From: Pseudonocardia terrae
GTDB lineage: Bacteria > Actinomycetota > Actinomycetes > Mycobacteriales > Pseudonocardiaceae
Length of the DNA: 64,000 bases
Assembly: GCF_021343995.1 (NCBI RefSeq)
Contig: NZ_JAJTTE010000032.1
Coordinates: forward strand, 1-64,000
Reading direction: 5' to 3'
Made by a program: the position numbers and the translations under genes
Shown: in pieces, positions 1-7,942 of the stretch
How positions within the stretch are numbered: the stretch's first letter is position 1
Layout: each line of letters starts with the position of its first letter
Notes under the pieces: model-generated
What the model saw: only the letters and a program-made list of their open reading frames with translations
Told to the model about the DNA's origin: nothing
The model's database searches: none

Positions 1-60
1 CCCAGCCCGGCAAACCCAGATCAACTCAAGGCCTACTCGCGGATTCGGGTCTGACCATTC

Positions 61-204
61 GCACTATGGAACCATAATGCGCAATCCGACCCCGCTGGAG
101 CGCATTATGGTTCCCTAACGCGTTCGGAACGGGCTCGTCAGCGCATTATGGTTCCCTAGCGCGATATCACCGGGCAGGAGATCGCGTTATGGAACCATAA
201 CGTG
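61..204. repeat. Four imperfect palindromes sharing TATGG-N2-CC
   Basis: Copies lie at 61-82, 100-122, 141-163 and 183-204. Each has the core TATGG, two central bases (AA or TT), then CC(A/C)TA, flanked by GCG-type ends, so each can be read on either strand. Copies 2 and 3 share GCGCATTATGGTTCCCTA. The last copy ends one base before the stop codon of the Mrp gene. No gene is visible in positions 1-205. They could be operator-like sites, REP-type elements or RNA hairpins at a 3' end; the sequence alone does not decide. Confidence 0.8.
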
Positions 205-205
205 A

Positions 206-1360
206 TTACTTGCGGACGGGGGAGAGCCCGAGGCTCATGCCGGCCAGGCCCCGGGAGCGGACCGTGAGCTTCTCCGCGATGCCGTTGAGCACCTGCGCCG
301 CCGCGGTCTCCGGGCTGCGCAGCACGATCGGGGTGCCGGAGTCGCCGCACTCGCGCACGCCCGGCTCGAGCGGCACCTGGCCGAGCAGCGGGACGGGGGC
401 GCCGAGAGTCTGCGTCAGCCGGTCGACGACGGTCTGCCCGCCGCCCGCGCCGAAGACCTCCATCCGCGTCCCGTCGGGCATCTCCAGCCAGGACATGTTC
501 TCGATCACGCCGGCGATCCGCTGCCGGGTCTGCACGGCGATCGAGCCCGCCCGTTCGGCCACCTCGGCCGCGGCCTGCTGCGGGGTGGTGACCACCAGCA
601 GCTCGGCGTTCGGGATGAGCTGTGCGGTCGAGATCGCGATGTCGCCGGTGCCCGGGGGCAGGTCGAGGAGCAGGACGTCCAGGTCGCCCCAGAACACGTC
701 CGCCAGGAACTGCTGCAGCGCGCGGTGCAGCATCGGGCCGCGCCATACGACGGGCGTGTTGTCGGCGACGAACATGCCGATCGAGATGACCTTCACGCCG
801 TGCGCCTGCGGCGGCATGATCATGTTCTCGACTTTGGTCGGCCGGTCCGCCGCGCCCAGCATCCGCGGGATCGAGTGCCCGTAGATGTCCGCGTCGACCA
901 CGCCGACATGCAGGCCCTTCGCCGCCATCGCCGCGGCCAGGTTCACCGTGACCGAGGACTTGCCGACGCCACCCTTGCCGGACGCCACGCAGTACACGCG
1001 GGTCAACGAGCCGGGCTGGGCGAACGGGATCTCGGGCTCGTCGGAGTCGCCGCGCAGCTGGCGGCGTAGGGCGGTCCGCTGCTCGTCGCTCATCACGTCC
1101 AGCTCGACGCGGACCTCGCTCACCCCGGGCACCACGGACACCGCCGCGGTCACGCGCTTGGTGATCGTCTCGCGCATCGGGCAGCCGGCAACCGTCAGGT
1201 AGACGCCCACCTGCGCGACACCGTCCGGGGACACCGTGACGCCCTTGACCATGCCGATCTCGGTGATCGGTTTGCGGATCTCGGGGTCCTCGACCTTGCT
1301 CAGCGCGGCGCGGATCGCCTGCTCGACGGTCTCGGTGCTGGTGTTTCCCATGAGGGACAT
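206..1360 (-). CDS. mrp: Mrp/NBP35 family iron-sulfur cluster carrier ATPase (ApbC type)
   Basis: The product is a soluble P-loop ATPase of the Mrp/ApbC class, which binds and transfers Fe-S clusters to apoproteins. The first 100 residues form a MIP18/DUF59 domain with the usual AGCPMRE stretch. The deviant Walker A GKGGVGKSS follows, then DADIYGHSIPRMLG and LLLDLPPGTGD in the nucleotide-binding half. The later CxxC seen in some family members is absent, as in many actinobacterial forms. I chose the ATG at 1360 because GGAG sits six bases upstream; a GTG at 1411 would add 17 poor residues. In M. tuberculosis, from memory, mrp also sits near a DUF1003 gene and a CBS/MgtE-N gene, as here. It is divergent from a MarR gene, with a 15-bp palindrome between them. 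Confidence 0.93.
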   Translation of the reverse strand: MSLMGNTSTETVEQAIRAALSKVEDPEIRKPITEIGMVKGVTVSPDGVAQVGVYLTVAGCPMRETITKRVTAAVSVVPGVSEVRVELDVMSDEQRTALRRQLRGDSDEPEIPFAQPGSLTRVYCVASGKGGVGKSSVTVNLAAAMAAKGLHVGVVDADIYGHSIPRMLGAADRPTKVENMIMPPQAHGVKVISIGMFVADNTPVVWRGPMLHRALQQFLADVFWGDLDVLLLDLPPGTGDIAISTAQLIPNAELLVVTTPQQAAAEVAERAGSIAVQTRQRIAGVIENMSWLEMPDGTRMEVFGAGGGQTVVDRLTQTLGAPVPLLGQVPLEPGVRECGDSGTPIVLRSPETAAAQVLNGIAEKLTVRSRGLAGMSLGLSPVRK

Positions 1361-1459
1361 CTCGGTCTCCGCTGAACCTTCCTCGTCGACGAGCGCCGCG
1401 AGTACGGTCACGGCCTGTCGCCCCCCATGCTACGTGCGGTCCCGCGCCCGCTCTCGCAT

Positions 1460-1474
1460 CCGTAGCATCTACGG
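1460..1474. promoter_or_regulatory. Palindromic operator candidate CCGTAG-CAT-CTACGG
   Basis: This is a perfect 6-bp inverted repeat with a 3-bp centre. It ends two bases before the GTG start of the MarR gene and lies in the mrp/marR divergent intergenic region. It contains TAGCAT, which fits an actinobacterial -10 element and would put transcription start at or next to the GTG (a leaderless transcript). MarR proteins commonly bind palindromes overlapping their own promoter, so autoregulation is the natural inference. Confidence 0.6.
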
Positions 1475-1476
1475 GC

Positions 1477-1998
1477 GTGACGGACATCGCCGAAGGGCGG
1501 GCCGCTTCCGACGGCCTGCGCACCACGGGGTCCGCGCACGGGGGGAAGGACCGGTCGGCGCAGGTCGTGCCGAAGCCGGAGGAGATGGCGTCGTGGCGGG
1601 CGTTCCTGAGAGCGCACGCCACGATCACCCGGGCGCTGGAGACCGAACTCGTCGCGGAGCAGGAGCTCTCGCTGGCGGCCTACGACGTGCTGGTCCAGCT
1701 CGCGGAGGCGCCCGGCAGACGGCTGCGCATGACCGAGCTGGCCGACGCCGTGCTGCTCTCGCGGTCCGGGGTGACCCGGCTGGTCGACCGGCTCGAGCGC
1801 GCCGGGCTGGTGCGCCGGGCGCGGGTGGAGTCCGACGGCCGGGGGGTCGCCGCGGGTCTCACCCCGGCCGGTCTGGACCGCCTGCGCACCGCCGCGCGCA
1901 CCCACCTGCGCGGGGTGACGAGCCACTTCGCCAGACGGCTCGACGCCGACGACCTCGCGGCGCTCGAGCGGATCTGCTCCCGCCTCATCGTGACCTGA
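1477..1998 (+). CDS. MarR family winged-helix transcriptional regulator
   Basis: The 173-residue protein has an unusually long disordered N-terminus (about 35 residues). A helical dimerisation segment and a MarR winged helix follow; recognisable parts are LRMTELADAVLLSRSGVTRLVDRLE (recognition region, about residues 84-108) and the wing around RVESDGRG. C-terminal helices (ARRLDADDLAALERI) complete the dimer fold. MarR proteins usually repress a neighbouring transporter, efflux or catabolic gene and are released by small phenolic or oxidising ligands; the ligand cannot be read here. The GTG start is chosen because a palindrome and a possible -10 end immediately upstream. No downstream gene shares its operon, since the next genes run the other way, so likely targets are itself and possibly mrp. 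Confidence 0.9.
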   Translation: MTDIAEGRAASDGLRTTGSAHGGKDRSAQVVPKPEEMASWRAFLRAHATITRALETELVAEQELSLAAYDVLVQLAEAPGRRLRMTELADAVLLSRSGVTRLVDRLERAGLVRRARVESDGRGVAAGLTPAGLDRLRTAARTHLRGVTSHFARRLDADDLAALERICSRLIVT

Positions 1999-2013
1999 CC
2001 CGGCGGCCCGCCG

Positions 2014-2165
2014 GATCTCGCGACTCGCGCCGTCGGATCTTGCGACTCACGGGAGCCCAGCGCGCGACTCAAGGGAGCCCTGGGCGCGACTCGCGGGAGC
2101 CCTGGGCGCGACTCGCGGGACCCCAGGGCGCGACTCGCGGGAGCCCTGGGCGCGACTCGCGGATC
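2014..2165. repeat. Tandem repeat, family A (unit about 23 bp, core GCGACTCGCGGG)
   Basis: Six to seven head-to-tail units with the core GCGACTCGCGGGAGCCC fill the gap between the convergent MarR and DUF1003 genes. The first units are degenerate (GCGACTCACGGG, GCGACTCAAGGG) and the last ones nearly identical. The same family recurs at 13544-13657, also between convergent genes, and as single units near 33-48 and 25075-25087. No protein is encoded convincingly in this stretch. Confidence 0.9.
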
Positions 2166-2178
2166 AGGAGGGGCGCGG

Positions 2179-2721
2179 TCAGCGGCGGCGGCCGGGCTTG
2201 GCCTCCCGCTTCTCCGGCCGGCGGTCGGACTGGTCGCCGCGCACCGCGGCGTCGACCGTGGCCTCCAGGTTCTGGGTGAGCCGCTCCAGCTCGCCGCGCA
2301 GGTAGTCCCGGGTGGCGACCTCGCCGACCGCGAGCCGCAGTGCCGCGAGCTCGCGGGCGAGGTACTCGGTGTCGGCCTTGGTGCGCTCGGCGCGGCGGCG
2401 GTCCTCCTCGAGCGCGATGCGGTCCCGGTCGTCCTGCCGGTTCTGGGCGAGCAGGATCAGCGGCGCCGCGTACGCCGCCTGGGTCGAGAAGGCCAGGTTG
2501 AGCAGGATGAACGGGTACGGGTCCCACTGCAGCCACCAGCTGACCAGGTTCAGCCCGATCCAGACGATCACGATCACGGTCTGGATCGCGAGGTAGCGCC
2601 CCGTCCCGAGGAAGCGCGCGATGCGTTCCGCGGCGCTCGCGAAGCCGTCCGGGTCGAACTCGATCCGCCGCCTGCCCACCTGCGGCAGGTCGAGGCGGCG
2701 GCCGCTCTGCAGCTCAGGCAT
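2179..2721 (-). CDS. DUF1003 family two-helix membrane protein
   Basis: The 180-residue protein has a basic N-terminus and two transmembrane segments: YLAIQTVIVIVWIGLNLVSW at about residues 45-65, and YPFILLNLAFSTQAAYAAPL just after it. The motif AQNRQDDRDR typical of DUF1003 proteins follows. A charged, probably coiled-coil tail (EEDRRRAERTKADTEYLARE) ends in a Lys/Arg-rich stretch. The family's function is not established. Its ATG overlaps the stop of the upstream CBS/MgtE-N gene by 8 bp, so the two are surely co-transcribed and translationally coupled. A physical partnership, with the soluble CBS protein acting on this membrane protein, is an inference from that coupling and from the same pairing in mycobacteria. 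Confidence 0.88.
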   Translation of the reverse strand: MPELQSGRRLDLPQVGRRRIEFDPDGFASAAERIARFLGTGRYLAIQTVIVIVWIGLNLVSWWLQWDPYPFILLNLAFSTQAAYAAPLILLAQNRQDDRDRIALEEDRRRAERTKADTEYLARELAALRLAVGEVATRDYLRGELERLTQNLEATVDAAVRGDQSDRRPEKREAKPGRRR

Positions 2722-4033
2722 CGGTGGCCCCCCTCCGTGCGGATCCGGCGGGCGCCGCGCCGTTGCGCGCGAGCTCGCCGACCCCGGGCTCGACGTGCCC
2801 GAGGGCAGGCTGGTCCCGCCAGCCCTCTGGCAGCAGGTGGTCGAGCAGGTCGTCGACGGTGACCGCACCCAGCAGGTGGTCCTCCGGGTCGACGACCGGG
2901 CCCGCCACCAGGTTGTACGTGGCGAAGTAGCGGGTGATCTCCTCGATCGAGGCGTCGGGCTCCAGCCGGGCCAGCTCGCTGTCGACCAGCCCCGCGACCA
3001 GCTCGAACGGTGCCTCGCGCAGCAGCCGTTGGCTGTGCACGCAGCCCAGGTACCGGCCGGTCGGGGTGGCGCTCGGCGGCCGGCAGACGAACACCATGCT
3101 GGCCAGCGCCGGCGGCACGTCCGGGTTCCGGACGTGCGCGAGCGCCTCGGCCACGGTCGCGTCCGGCCGGAGCACGATCGGTTCCGGCGTCATGAGGCCA
3201 CCCGCGGTGCGCGTCTCGTAGGTCATCAGCCGCCGGACCGGCTCGGACTCCTCGGGCTCCATCAGCGAGAGCAGCCGGCCGGCCTCCTCGTCGTCGAGCT
3301 CGCCGAGGAGGTCGGCGGCGTCGTCGGGCGACATGGCCTCGAGGATGTCCGCGGCCCGTTCGGAGTCGAGGTGGGCGAACAGCACCCGCTGGTCGTTCTC
3401 CGACAGCTCCTCGAACACGTCGGCCAGCCGCTCGTCGTCGAGCGCGTCGACGACCTCCCGCTGACGCTTGCGCGGCAGCTCGGACAGGGCGGCCGCCACG
3501 TCGGCCGGCCGCATCGAGTCGAACACCGCGAGCAGGCCCTCGGTGCCCTGCCGGTCGGACAGGGTCAGCCCCTGGACCGCGCTCCACGGCAGCACCTGCA
3601 CCGGGTTGCGGCGGCCGAGCCGGCGCGGGCCGGTGCGCAGCGCCAGCCGGCTGACCACCCAGTCCCGGCTGCGGGTCGGCTCCATCGCCGCGTCGACCAC
3701 CACGGCGGCTTCGCCCGACTCGCGGACGGCGACCGGGGCGTCGAGCATCTGCCCCAGCACGAGCGTCTCGTTGGGGCGCTGGTGGAAGCCGGACAGGCTG
3801 ACCGAGCCGGTGGCCAGCGTGACGGCCGCGGGATCGACGTCGGCCACCCGCAGCATCGGCACGAAGATTCGACGCCGGTTGCCCAGCTCCACGACCAGGC
3901 CGAGCACCCGCGGCGGGGTGGCGTCGAGCCGCAGGGTGGCGACGACGTCGCGCACCTTGCCGATCCGTTCCCCGTCGGGCCCGAACACGGCGAGTCCCGC
4001 CATCCGTGCCACGAAGATCCGCGCCGCGCCCAT
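2714..4033 (-). CDS. Soluble MgtE N-terminal domain plus CBS pair protein (no MgtE channel)
   Basis: The protein has 439 residues and no membrane segments. The first 150 residues resemble two PRC-barrel-like beta units (FGPDGERIGKVRDVV). Next comes the MgtE N-terminal superhelix: repeats such as MRPADVAAALSELPRKRQ, LADVFEELSENDQ and AADILEAMSPDDAADLLGEL at about 170-275. Then follow two CBS domains (LMTPEPIVLRPDATVAEAL at about 285 and DASIEEITRYFATYNLVAGP at about 360). In MgtE these modules form the cytosolic Mg2+ sensor gating the channel; here the channel domain is missing. It is the first gene of a two-gene unit with the DUF1003 membrane protein. A magnesium-sensing or scaffold role is plausible but unproven. 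TAGTCT about a dozen bases upstream of the ATG could be a -10 giving a near-leaderless mRNA. Confidence 0.9.
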   Translation of the reverse strand: MGAARIFVARMAGLAVFGPDGERIGKVRDVVATLRLDATPPRVLGLVVELGNRRRIFVPMLRVADVDPAAVTLATGSVSLSGFHQRPNETLVLGQMLDAPVAVRESGEAAVVVDAAMEPTRSRDWVVSRLALRTGPRRLGRRNPVQVLPWSAVQGLTLSDRQGTEGLLAVFDSMRPADVAAALSELPRKRQREVVDALDDERLADVFEELSENDQRVLFAHLDSERAADILEAMSPDDAADLLGELDDEEAGRLLSLMEPEESEPVRRLMTYETRTAGGLMTPEPIVLRPDATVAEALAHVRNPDVPPALASMVFVCRPPSATPTGRYLGCVHSQRLLREAPFELVAGLVDSELARLEPDASIEEITRYFATYNLVAGPVVDPEDHLLGAVTVDDLLDHLLPEGWRDQPALGHVEPGVGELARNGAAPAGSARRGATDA

Positions 4034-4122
4034 GGAGCACAGACTAGGCGTCCTCGCAGGTGGGGGCGGGGTCGGACCGATCCTGCGGCGATTCCCCCGC
4101 CGACGGCCCTACCCTCCGTTTT

Positions 4123-4995
4123 GTGCCGAGCCTCCGCTTCGACGTCGTGGACGTGTTCACCGACCGCCCGTACGCGGGCAACCCGCTCGCGGTGGTCCGC
4201 TGCGAGCAGTTCGAACCCTCCGGCGAGGCGATGCAGGCGATCGCCGCCGAGTTCCACCTCTCCGAGACCGTGTTCACGCTGCCGCCGACCACCCCGGAGG
4301 CGGACTACCGGGTGCGGATCTTCACCCCTGCCGTCGAGCTGCCGTTCGCCGGACACCCGAGCGTCGGCGCGGCCTGGGTCCTCGCCCGGGACGGGGCGAT
4401 CCGGCACGGGGACGTCGTCCAGGAGTGCGGGGCCGGTCTGCTGCCCGTGGCCGTCGACGCCGACGGGGCGCGCGTCTCGGGCGGTCGGCCGGAGGTGGGC
4501 GAGGACCTCGACGCCGCCCTGCTCGCCACCGCGGCCGGGCTGACCCCGGACGACGTCGACGGAGCGGCGGCCCCGGGCGTCGCGGCGGCGGGCGTGCCGT
4601 ATGCGTTCCTGCTCGTCCGGCCCGACGCCGTGGCCCGCGCGGTCCCCGACGCCGAGGCGGTGCGTGCACAGACCGCCGACCTCACCGGGCTGGTGGTCGC
4701 GAGCGTGTCGGGCGACGCCCGGGAGGTGCACCTGCGGATGTTCGGTGCCGGGGTCGGGGTGGACGAGGACCCCGCGACCGGCTCCGCCGCCGTCGCGTTC
4801 GGGGTGTTCCTCACCGACCGCGGGCTGCTCGCGCCGGACGGCCCGTCGCGCTTCACCATCGCCCAGGGCGCCGAGATCGGCCGCCCCTCACTGCTCGACG
4901 TCGAGGTGCGCGCCGAGGGCGGGCGGGCGGTGGCCACCACAGTCCGCGGCGGCGTCGTGCCGGTCTCCCGGGGCGAGCTCACCGCCCTCCCGTGA
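4123..4995 (+). CDS. PhzF family isomerase/epimerase-like protein
   Basis: The 290-residue protein has the two-lobed diaminopimelate-epimerase-like fold of the PhzF family. The N-terminal motif DVFTDRPYAGNPLAVV and HLSETVFT carry the conserved glutamate (about residue 48) that acts as the acid/base in PhzF. The motif LPFAGHPSVGAAWVL follows, and the C-terminal lobe has VDEDPATGSAAVAFGVFL. Most genomic members outside phenazine clusters are orphan isomerases of unknown substrate, and no phenazine genes are present here, so a substrate should not be assigned. The GTG start at 4123 follows TACCCT by about seven bases, consistent with a leaderless promoter. It is divergent from the CBS/MgtE-N gene and stands alone. 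Confidence 0.9.
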   Translation: MPSLRFDVVDVFTDRPYAGNPLAVVRCEQFEPSGEAMQAIAAEFHLSETVFTLPPTTPEADYRVRIFTPAVELPFAGHPSVGAAWVLARDGAIRHGDVVQECGAGLLPVAVDADGARVSGGRPEVGEDLDAALLATAAGLTPDDVDGAAAPGVAAAGVPYAFLLVRPDAVARAVPDAEAVRAQTADLTGLVVASVSGDAREVHLRMFGAGVGVDEDPATGSAAVAFGVFLTDRGLLAPDGPSRFTIAQGAEIGRPSLLDVEVRAEGGRAVATTVRGGVVPVSRGELTALP

Positions 4996-5029
4996 GCGTC
5001 GGCGGCCCGCGTCGCGCAACAACGGGTGT

Positions 5030-5500
5030 GCGGGCGGGGAGAACGGCCCCGGTACCGGCGGTGCGAGGTCGCGCGGGCTGGCGTGGAGGGCCGCCTGGCC
5101 GGAACCAGCCCCGACCTGGCACACCAGGTCGCCCGGCCACACCCGTTCCGGCCTCGCGCACCCGCTCGGGTGCCGCGACACGCCCGCGCCTTCGCCCGCA
5201 CACCCGGTCGACGGCCCGTGCCGCGCTTCGACGGATGTGCGAGAGCCGCGGAGGCCGCTCGGGGTGGCGCCGAGCGAGCTCGGCAGCCCGGACCGGCCCC
5301 GGCGAGCCCGACGGGCAGGCCCCTCCGGCTCATGGGACGTCCCACACGCGGTCGAGCGCCGGACACCCTGTCGACGGCGTGTGCCGTCGACCCCTCGGAT
5401 GTGGGAGCCGGTCCCCGAAGGGTGTCACGCATTCCCGAGTGTGAGGCCGGTGCCCGGCGGAGGTGTCACGCGGCCTCGCGTGTGGGAGTCGTAGAGCGGG
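5030..5500. repeat. Degenerate repeat region, family B (CTCGCACAC / GTGTGNGAG)
   Basis: The 720-base gap between the PhzF and CitE genes has no convincing gene. Instead it carries many short variants of CACACCCGGTCGACGG, GTGTGCCGTCGACCC, GATGTGCGAG, GTGTGGGAG and GTGTCACGC in both orientations. Several pair as CACAC...GTGTG inverted repeats around GTCGAC. The same vocabulary reappears at about 41490-41690. From about 5500 to 5717 nothing repeats, and a promoter for the CitE gene should lie there. Confidence 0.6.
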
Positions 5501-5717
5501 AGGTGCAGCACCTTCCGGGTGCGAGCACAAGGGTGCACGAGCGGTCCCGCAGGTCAGGGCCCGCCCGGCCGCCCGAACCATCCGATCGGAGGGGGTGGTA
5601 CCGGCCGGTAACCCTCGTCCACCTCCCGTGGGTGAGAAACCAATCACCTGACGGCGCGCTCGGCGCCCGGACGTGCCAGCATCCAACGAGCCCCGATCAG
5701 CGACGAGGAGTTCGACA

Positions 5718-6698
5718 GTGACGTCTGTGGAGTCCGCGAGCACACGCCCGCTCCGCCCCCGCCGGTCCTGCCTGGCGGTCCCCGGTTCGAGCCAGAAGTT
5801 CATCGACAAGGCCCGGACGCTGAACTCCGACCAGGTCTTCCTGGACCTCGAGGACGCCTGCGCGCCGCTGGCCAAGCCCGGTGCCCGCAAGACGATCGTC
5901 GCCGCGCTGAACGAGGGCGGCTGGGGCGAGAAGGCCCGCGTGGTCCGGGTCAACGACTGGACCACCGAGTGGACCTACCGCGACGTCGTCGAGGTCGTCG
6001 AGGGTGCCGGCGCCAACCTGGACGCGATCATGCTGCCCAAGGTGCAGACGCCGCAGCAGGTCGAGGCCCTGGACCTGCTGCTGACGCAGATCGAGAAGAC
6101 CATGGGCTACGAGGTCGGCAGGATCGGCATCGAGGCGCAGATCGAGAACGCCCTGGGCCTGACGAACGTCAACGCGATCGCGCAGGCCAGCCCGCGCGTC
6201 GAGACGATCATCTTCGGCCCGGCCGACTTCATGGCGTCGATCAACATGAAGTCCCTGGTCGTGGGCGAGCAGCCGCCCGGCTACGACGTCGGCGACGCCT
6301 ACCACCACATCCTCATGTCGATCCTGATGGCGGCCCGCGCGCACGACAAGCAGGCCATCGACGGGCCGTACCTGCAGATCAAGGACGTCGACGGGTTCCG
6401 CCGGGTCGCCGGCCGGTCCGCCGCGCTGGGCTTCGACGGCAAGTGGGTCCTGCACCCCGGCCAGATCGACGCGGCCAACGAGACCTTCAGCCCGTCGCAG
6501 GAGGACTACGACCACGCCGAGAACATCCTCGACGCCTACGAGTGGTTCACCTCGGAGGCCGGCGGCAAGCGCGGCGCCGCGATGCTCGGCGACGAGATGA
6601 TCGACGAGGCCTCCCGCAAGATGGCCCTGGTGATCTCGGGCAAGGGCCGGGCCGCGGGCATGCAGCGCACGGACAAGTGGACCCCGCCGGAGGCGTGA
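5718..6698 (+). CDS. HpcH/HpaI-CitE family acyl-CoA lyase (malyl-CoA / citramalyl-CoA type)
   Basis: The 326-residue TIM-barrel protein belongs to the CitE-like branch that cleaves or forms 3-hydroxyacyl-CoA esters with Mg2+. Visible motifs are RRSCLAVPGSSQKFIDKA near the N-terminus, the metal-site stretch FLDLEDACAP, IEAQIENALGL (metal glutamate), IIFGPADFMASINM and the lid segment GKWVLHPGQIDAAN. Members act as malyl-CoA or beta-methylmalyl-CoA lyases, and the M. tuberculosis homologue Rv2498c works in itaconate and leucine breakdown; which substrate applies here is not resolvable. The GTG at 5718 has GAGGAG upstream. The next gene, 38 bp away, is an acyl-CoA dehydrogenase, so the pair looks like a catabolic operon ending at a strong hairpin. 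Confidence 0.9.
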   Translation: MTSVESASTRPLRPRRSCLAVPGSSQKFIDKARTLNSDQVFLDLEDACAPLAKPGARKTIVAALNEGGWGEKARVVRVNDWTTEWTYRDVVEVVEGAGANLDAIMLPKVQTPQQVEALDLLLTQIEKTMGYEVGRIGIEAQIENALGLTNVNAIAQASPRVETIIFGPADFMASINMKSLVVGEQPPGYDVGDAYHHILMSILMAARAHDKQAIDGPYLQIKDVDGFRRVAGRSAALGFDGKWVLHPGQIDAANETFSPSQEDYDHAENILDAYEWFTSEAGGKRGAAMLGDEMIDEASRKMALVISGKGRAAGMQRTDKWTPPEA

Positions 6699-6736
6699 GG
6701 GCCCGGTAGCGCACGACTTCAGCGAGGAGGAAGCAC

Positions 6737-7930
6737 ATGGCCCGCCTGGCCCAGACGGCCGGTCTCACGGACGTGCAGGAGGAGATCATCTCCACCGTCC
6801 GCACGTTCGTGGACAAGGAGATCATCCCGCACGCCACCGCCCTCGAGCACGAGGACGCCTACCCGCAGGACATCGTCGACGGGATGAAGGAGATGGGGCT
6901 GTTCGGCCTCACCATCCCGGAGGAGTACGGCGGGCTGGGCGAGTCCCTGCTGACCTACGCCCTGGTCGTCGAGCAGATCGCGCGCGGCTGGATGAGCGTC
7001 TCCGGCGTGATCAACACCCACTTCATCGTGGCGTACATGCTGATGCACCACGGCACCGAGGAGCAGAAGCAGAAGTACCTGCCGAAGATGGCGCTGGGGG
7101 AGACTCGCGGTGCCTTCTCGATGTCGGAGCCGGACCTGGGCTCGGACGTCGCGGCGATCAAGACCCGCGCCAAGCAGGACGGCGACGACTACGTCATCGA
7201 CGGCGCCAAGATGTGGCTGACCAACGGCGGCTCGTCGAACCTGATCGCGCTGCTGGTGAAGACGGACCTCGGGCAGCCGAAGCCGTACCAGAACCTGACG
7301 ACGTTCCTGGTCGAGAAGCCCTCCGGCTTCGGCGAGGTCGTGCCCGGGCTCACCATCCCCGGCAAGATCGACAAGATGGGGTACAAGGGCGTCGACACCA
7401 CGGAGGCCGTGTTCTCCGGCTTCCGGATCCCGGCGGCGCAGATCCTCGGCGGCGAGGCCGGCAAGGGCTTCTCGCACATGATGGACGGGGTCGAGGTCGG
7501 CCGGGTCAACGTCGCCGCCCGCGCCTGCGGCATCTCGATCCGGGCCTTCGAGCTCGCCGTGGAGTACGCGCAGCAGCGCGCCACCTTCGGCAAGCCGATC
7601 GCCGAGCACCAGGCGATCGCGTTCAAGCTCGCCGAGATGGGCACGAAGGTCGAGGCCGCCCACCTGATGATGGTCAACGCGGCCCGGCTCAAGGACCGCG
7701 GCGAGCGCAACGACGTCGAGGCCGGCATGGCCAAGCTGCTCGCCTCGGAGTACTGCGCCGAGGTGACCCAGGAGGCCTTCCGGATCCACGGCGGCTACGG
7801 GTACTCGAAGGAGTACGAGATCGAGCGCCTGATGCGCGAGGCGCCCTTCCTGCTGATCGGCGAGGGCACCTCGGAGATCCAGAAGACGATCATCTCCCGC
7901 GGCCTGCTCAAGGAGTACCGCTCCCGCTGA
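6737..7930 (+). CDS. Acyl-CoA dehydrogenase (FAD)
   Basis: The 397-residue protein has the normal length and order of the family. The helical N-terminal domain contains IPEEYGGLG. The FAD/substrate beta domain has AFSMSEPDLGSDVAAIKT and WLTNGG. The C-terminal helical domain has ARACGISIRAFELAVEYAQQR and IHGGYGYSKEYEIERLMRE, and IGEGTSEIQKTIISR carries the glutamate normally used as catalytic base. It oxidises an acyl-CoA thioester to the 2,3-enoyl-CoA, passing electrons to ETF. The ATG is preceded by GCGAGGAGG. Linkage to a CitE-type lyase recalls Rv2498c/Rv2500c of mycobacteria, where the third member is a MaoC hydratase; a MaoC gene lies 18 kb away at 26446. Confidence 0.94.
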   Translation: MARLAQTAGLTDVQEEIISTVRTFVDKEIIPHATALEHEDAYPQDIVDGMKEMGLFGLTIPEEYGGLGESLLTYALVVEQIARGWMSVSGVINTHFIVAYMLMHHGTEEQKQKYLPKMALGETRGAFSMSEPDLGSDVAAIKTRAKQDGDDYVIDGAKMWLTNGGSSNLIALLVKTDLGQPKPYQNLTTFLVEKPSGFGEVVPGLTIPGKIDKMGYKGVDTTEAVFSGFRIPAAQILGGEAGKGFSHMMDGVEVGRVNVAARACGISIRAFELAVEYAQQRATFGKPIAEHQAIAFKLAEMGTKVEAAHLMMVNAARLKDRGERNDVEAGMAKLLASEYCAEVTQEAFRIHGGYGYSKEYEIERLMREAPFLLIGEGTSEIQKTIISRGLLKEYRSR

Positions 7931-7942
7931 GCCCGCTCGTGC

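Noticed and set aside
2014-2165. CRISPR array
   Set aside because: Units are direct repeats without unique spacers of constant length, and there are no cas genes; the same holds for 13544-13657 and 32056-32139.
4123-4995. Phenazine biosynthesis cluster
   Set aside because: Only a PhzF-like isomerase is present; no phzA, B, D, E or G.
4996-5717. A coding gene in the PhzF-CitE gap
   Set aside because: Several frames are open but all give Arg/Pro/Gly-rich nonsense, without start-site support, and the DNA is made of repeat words.
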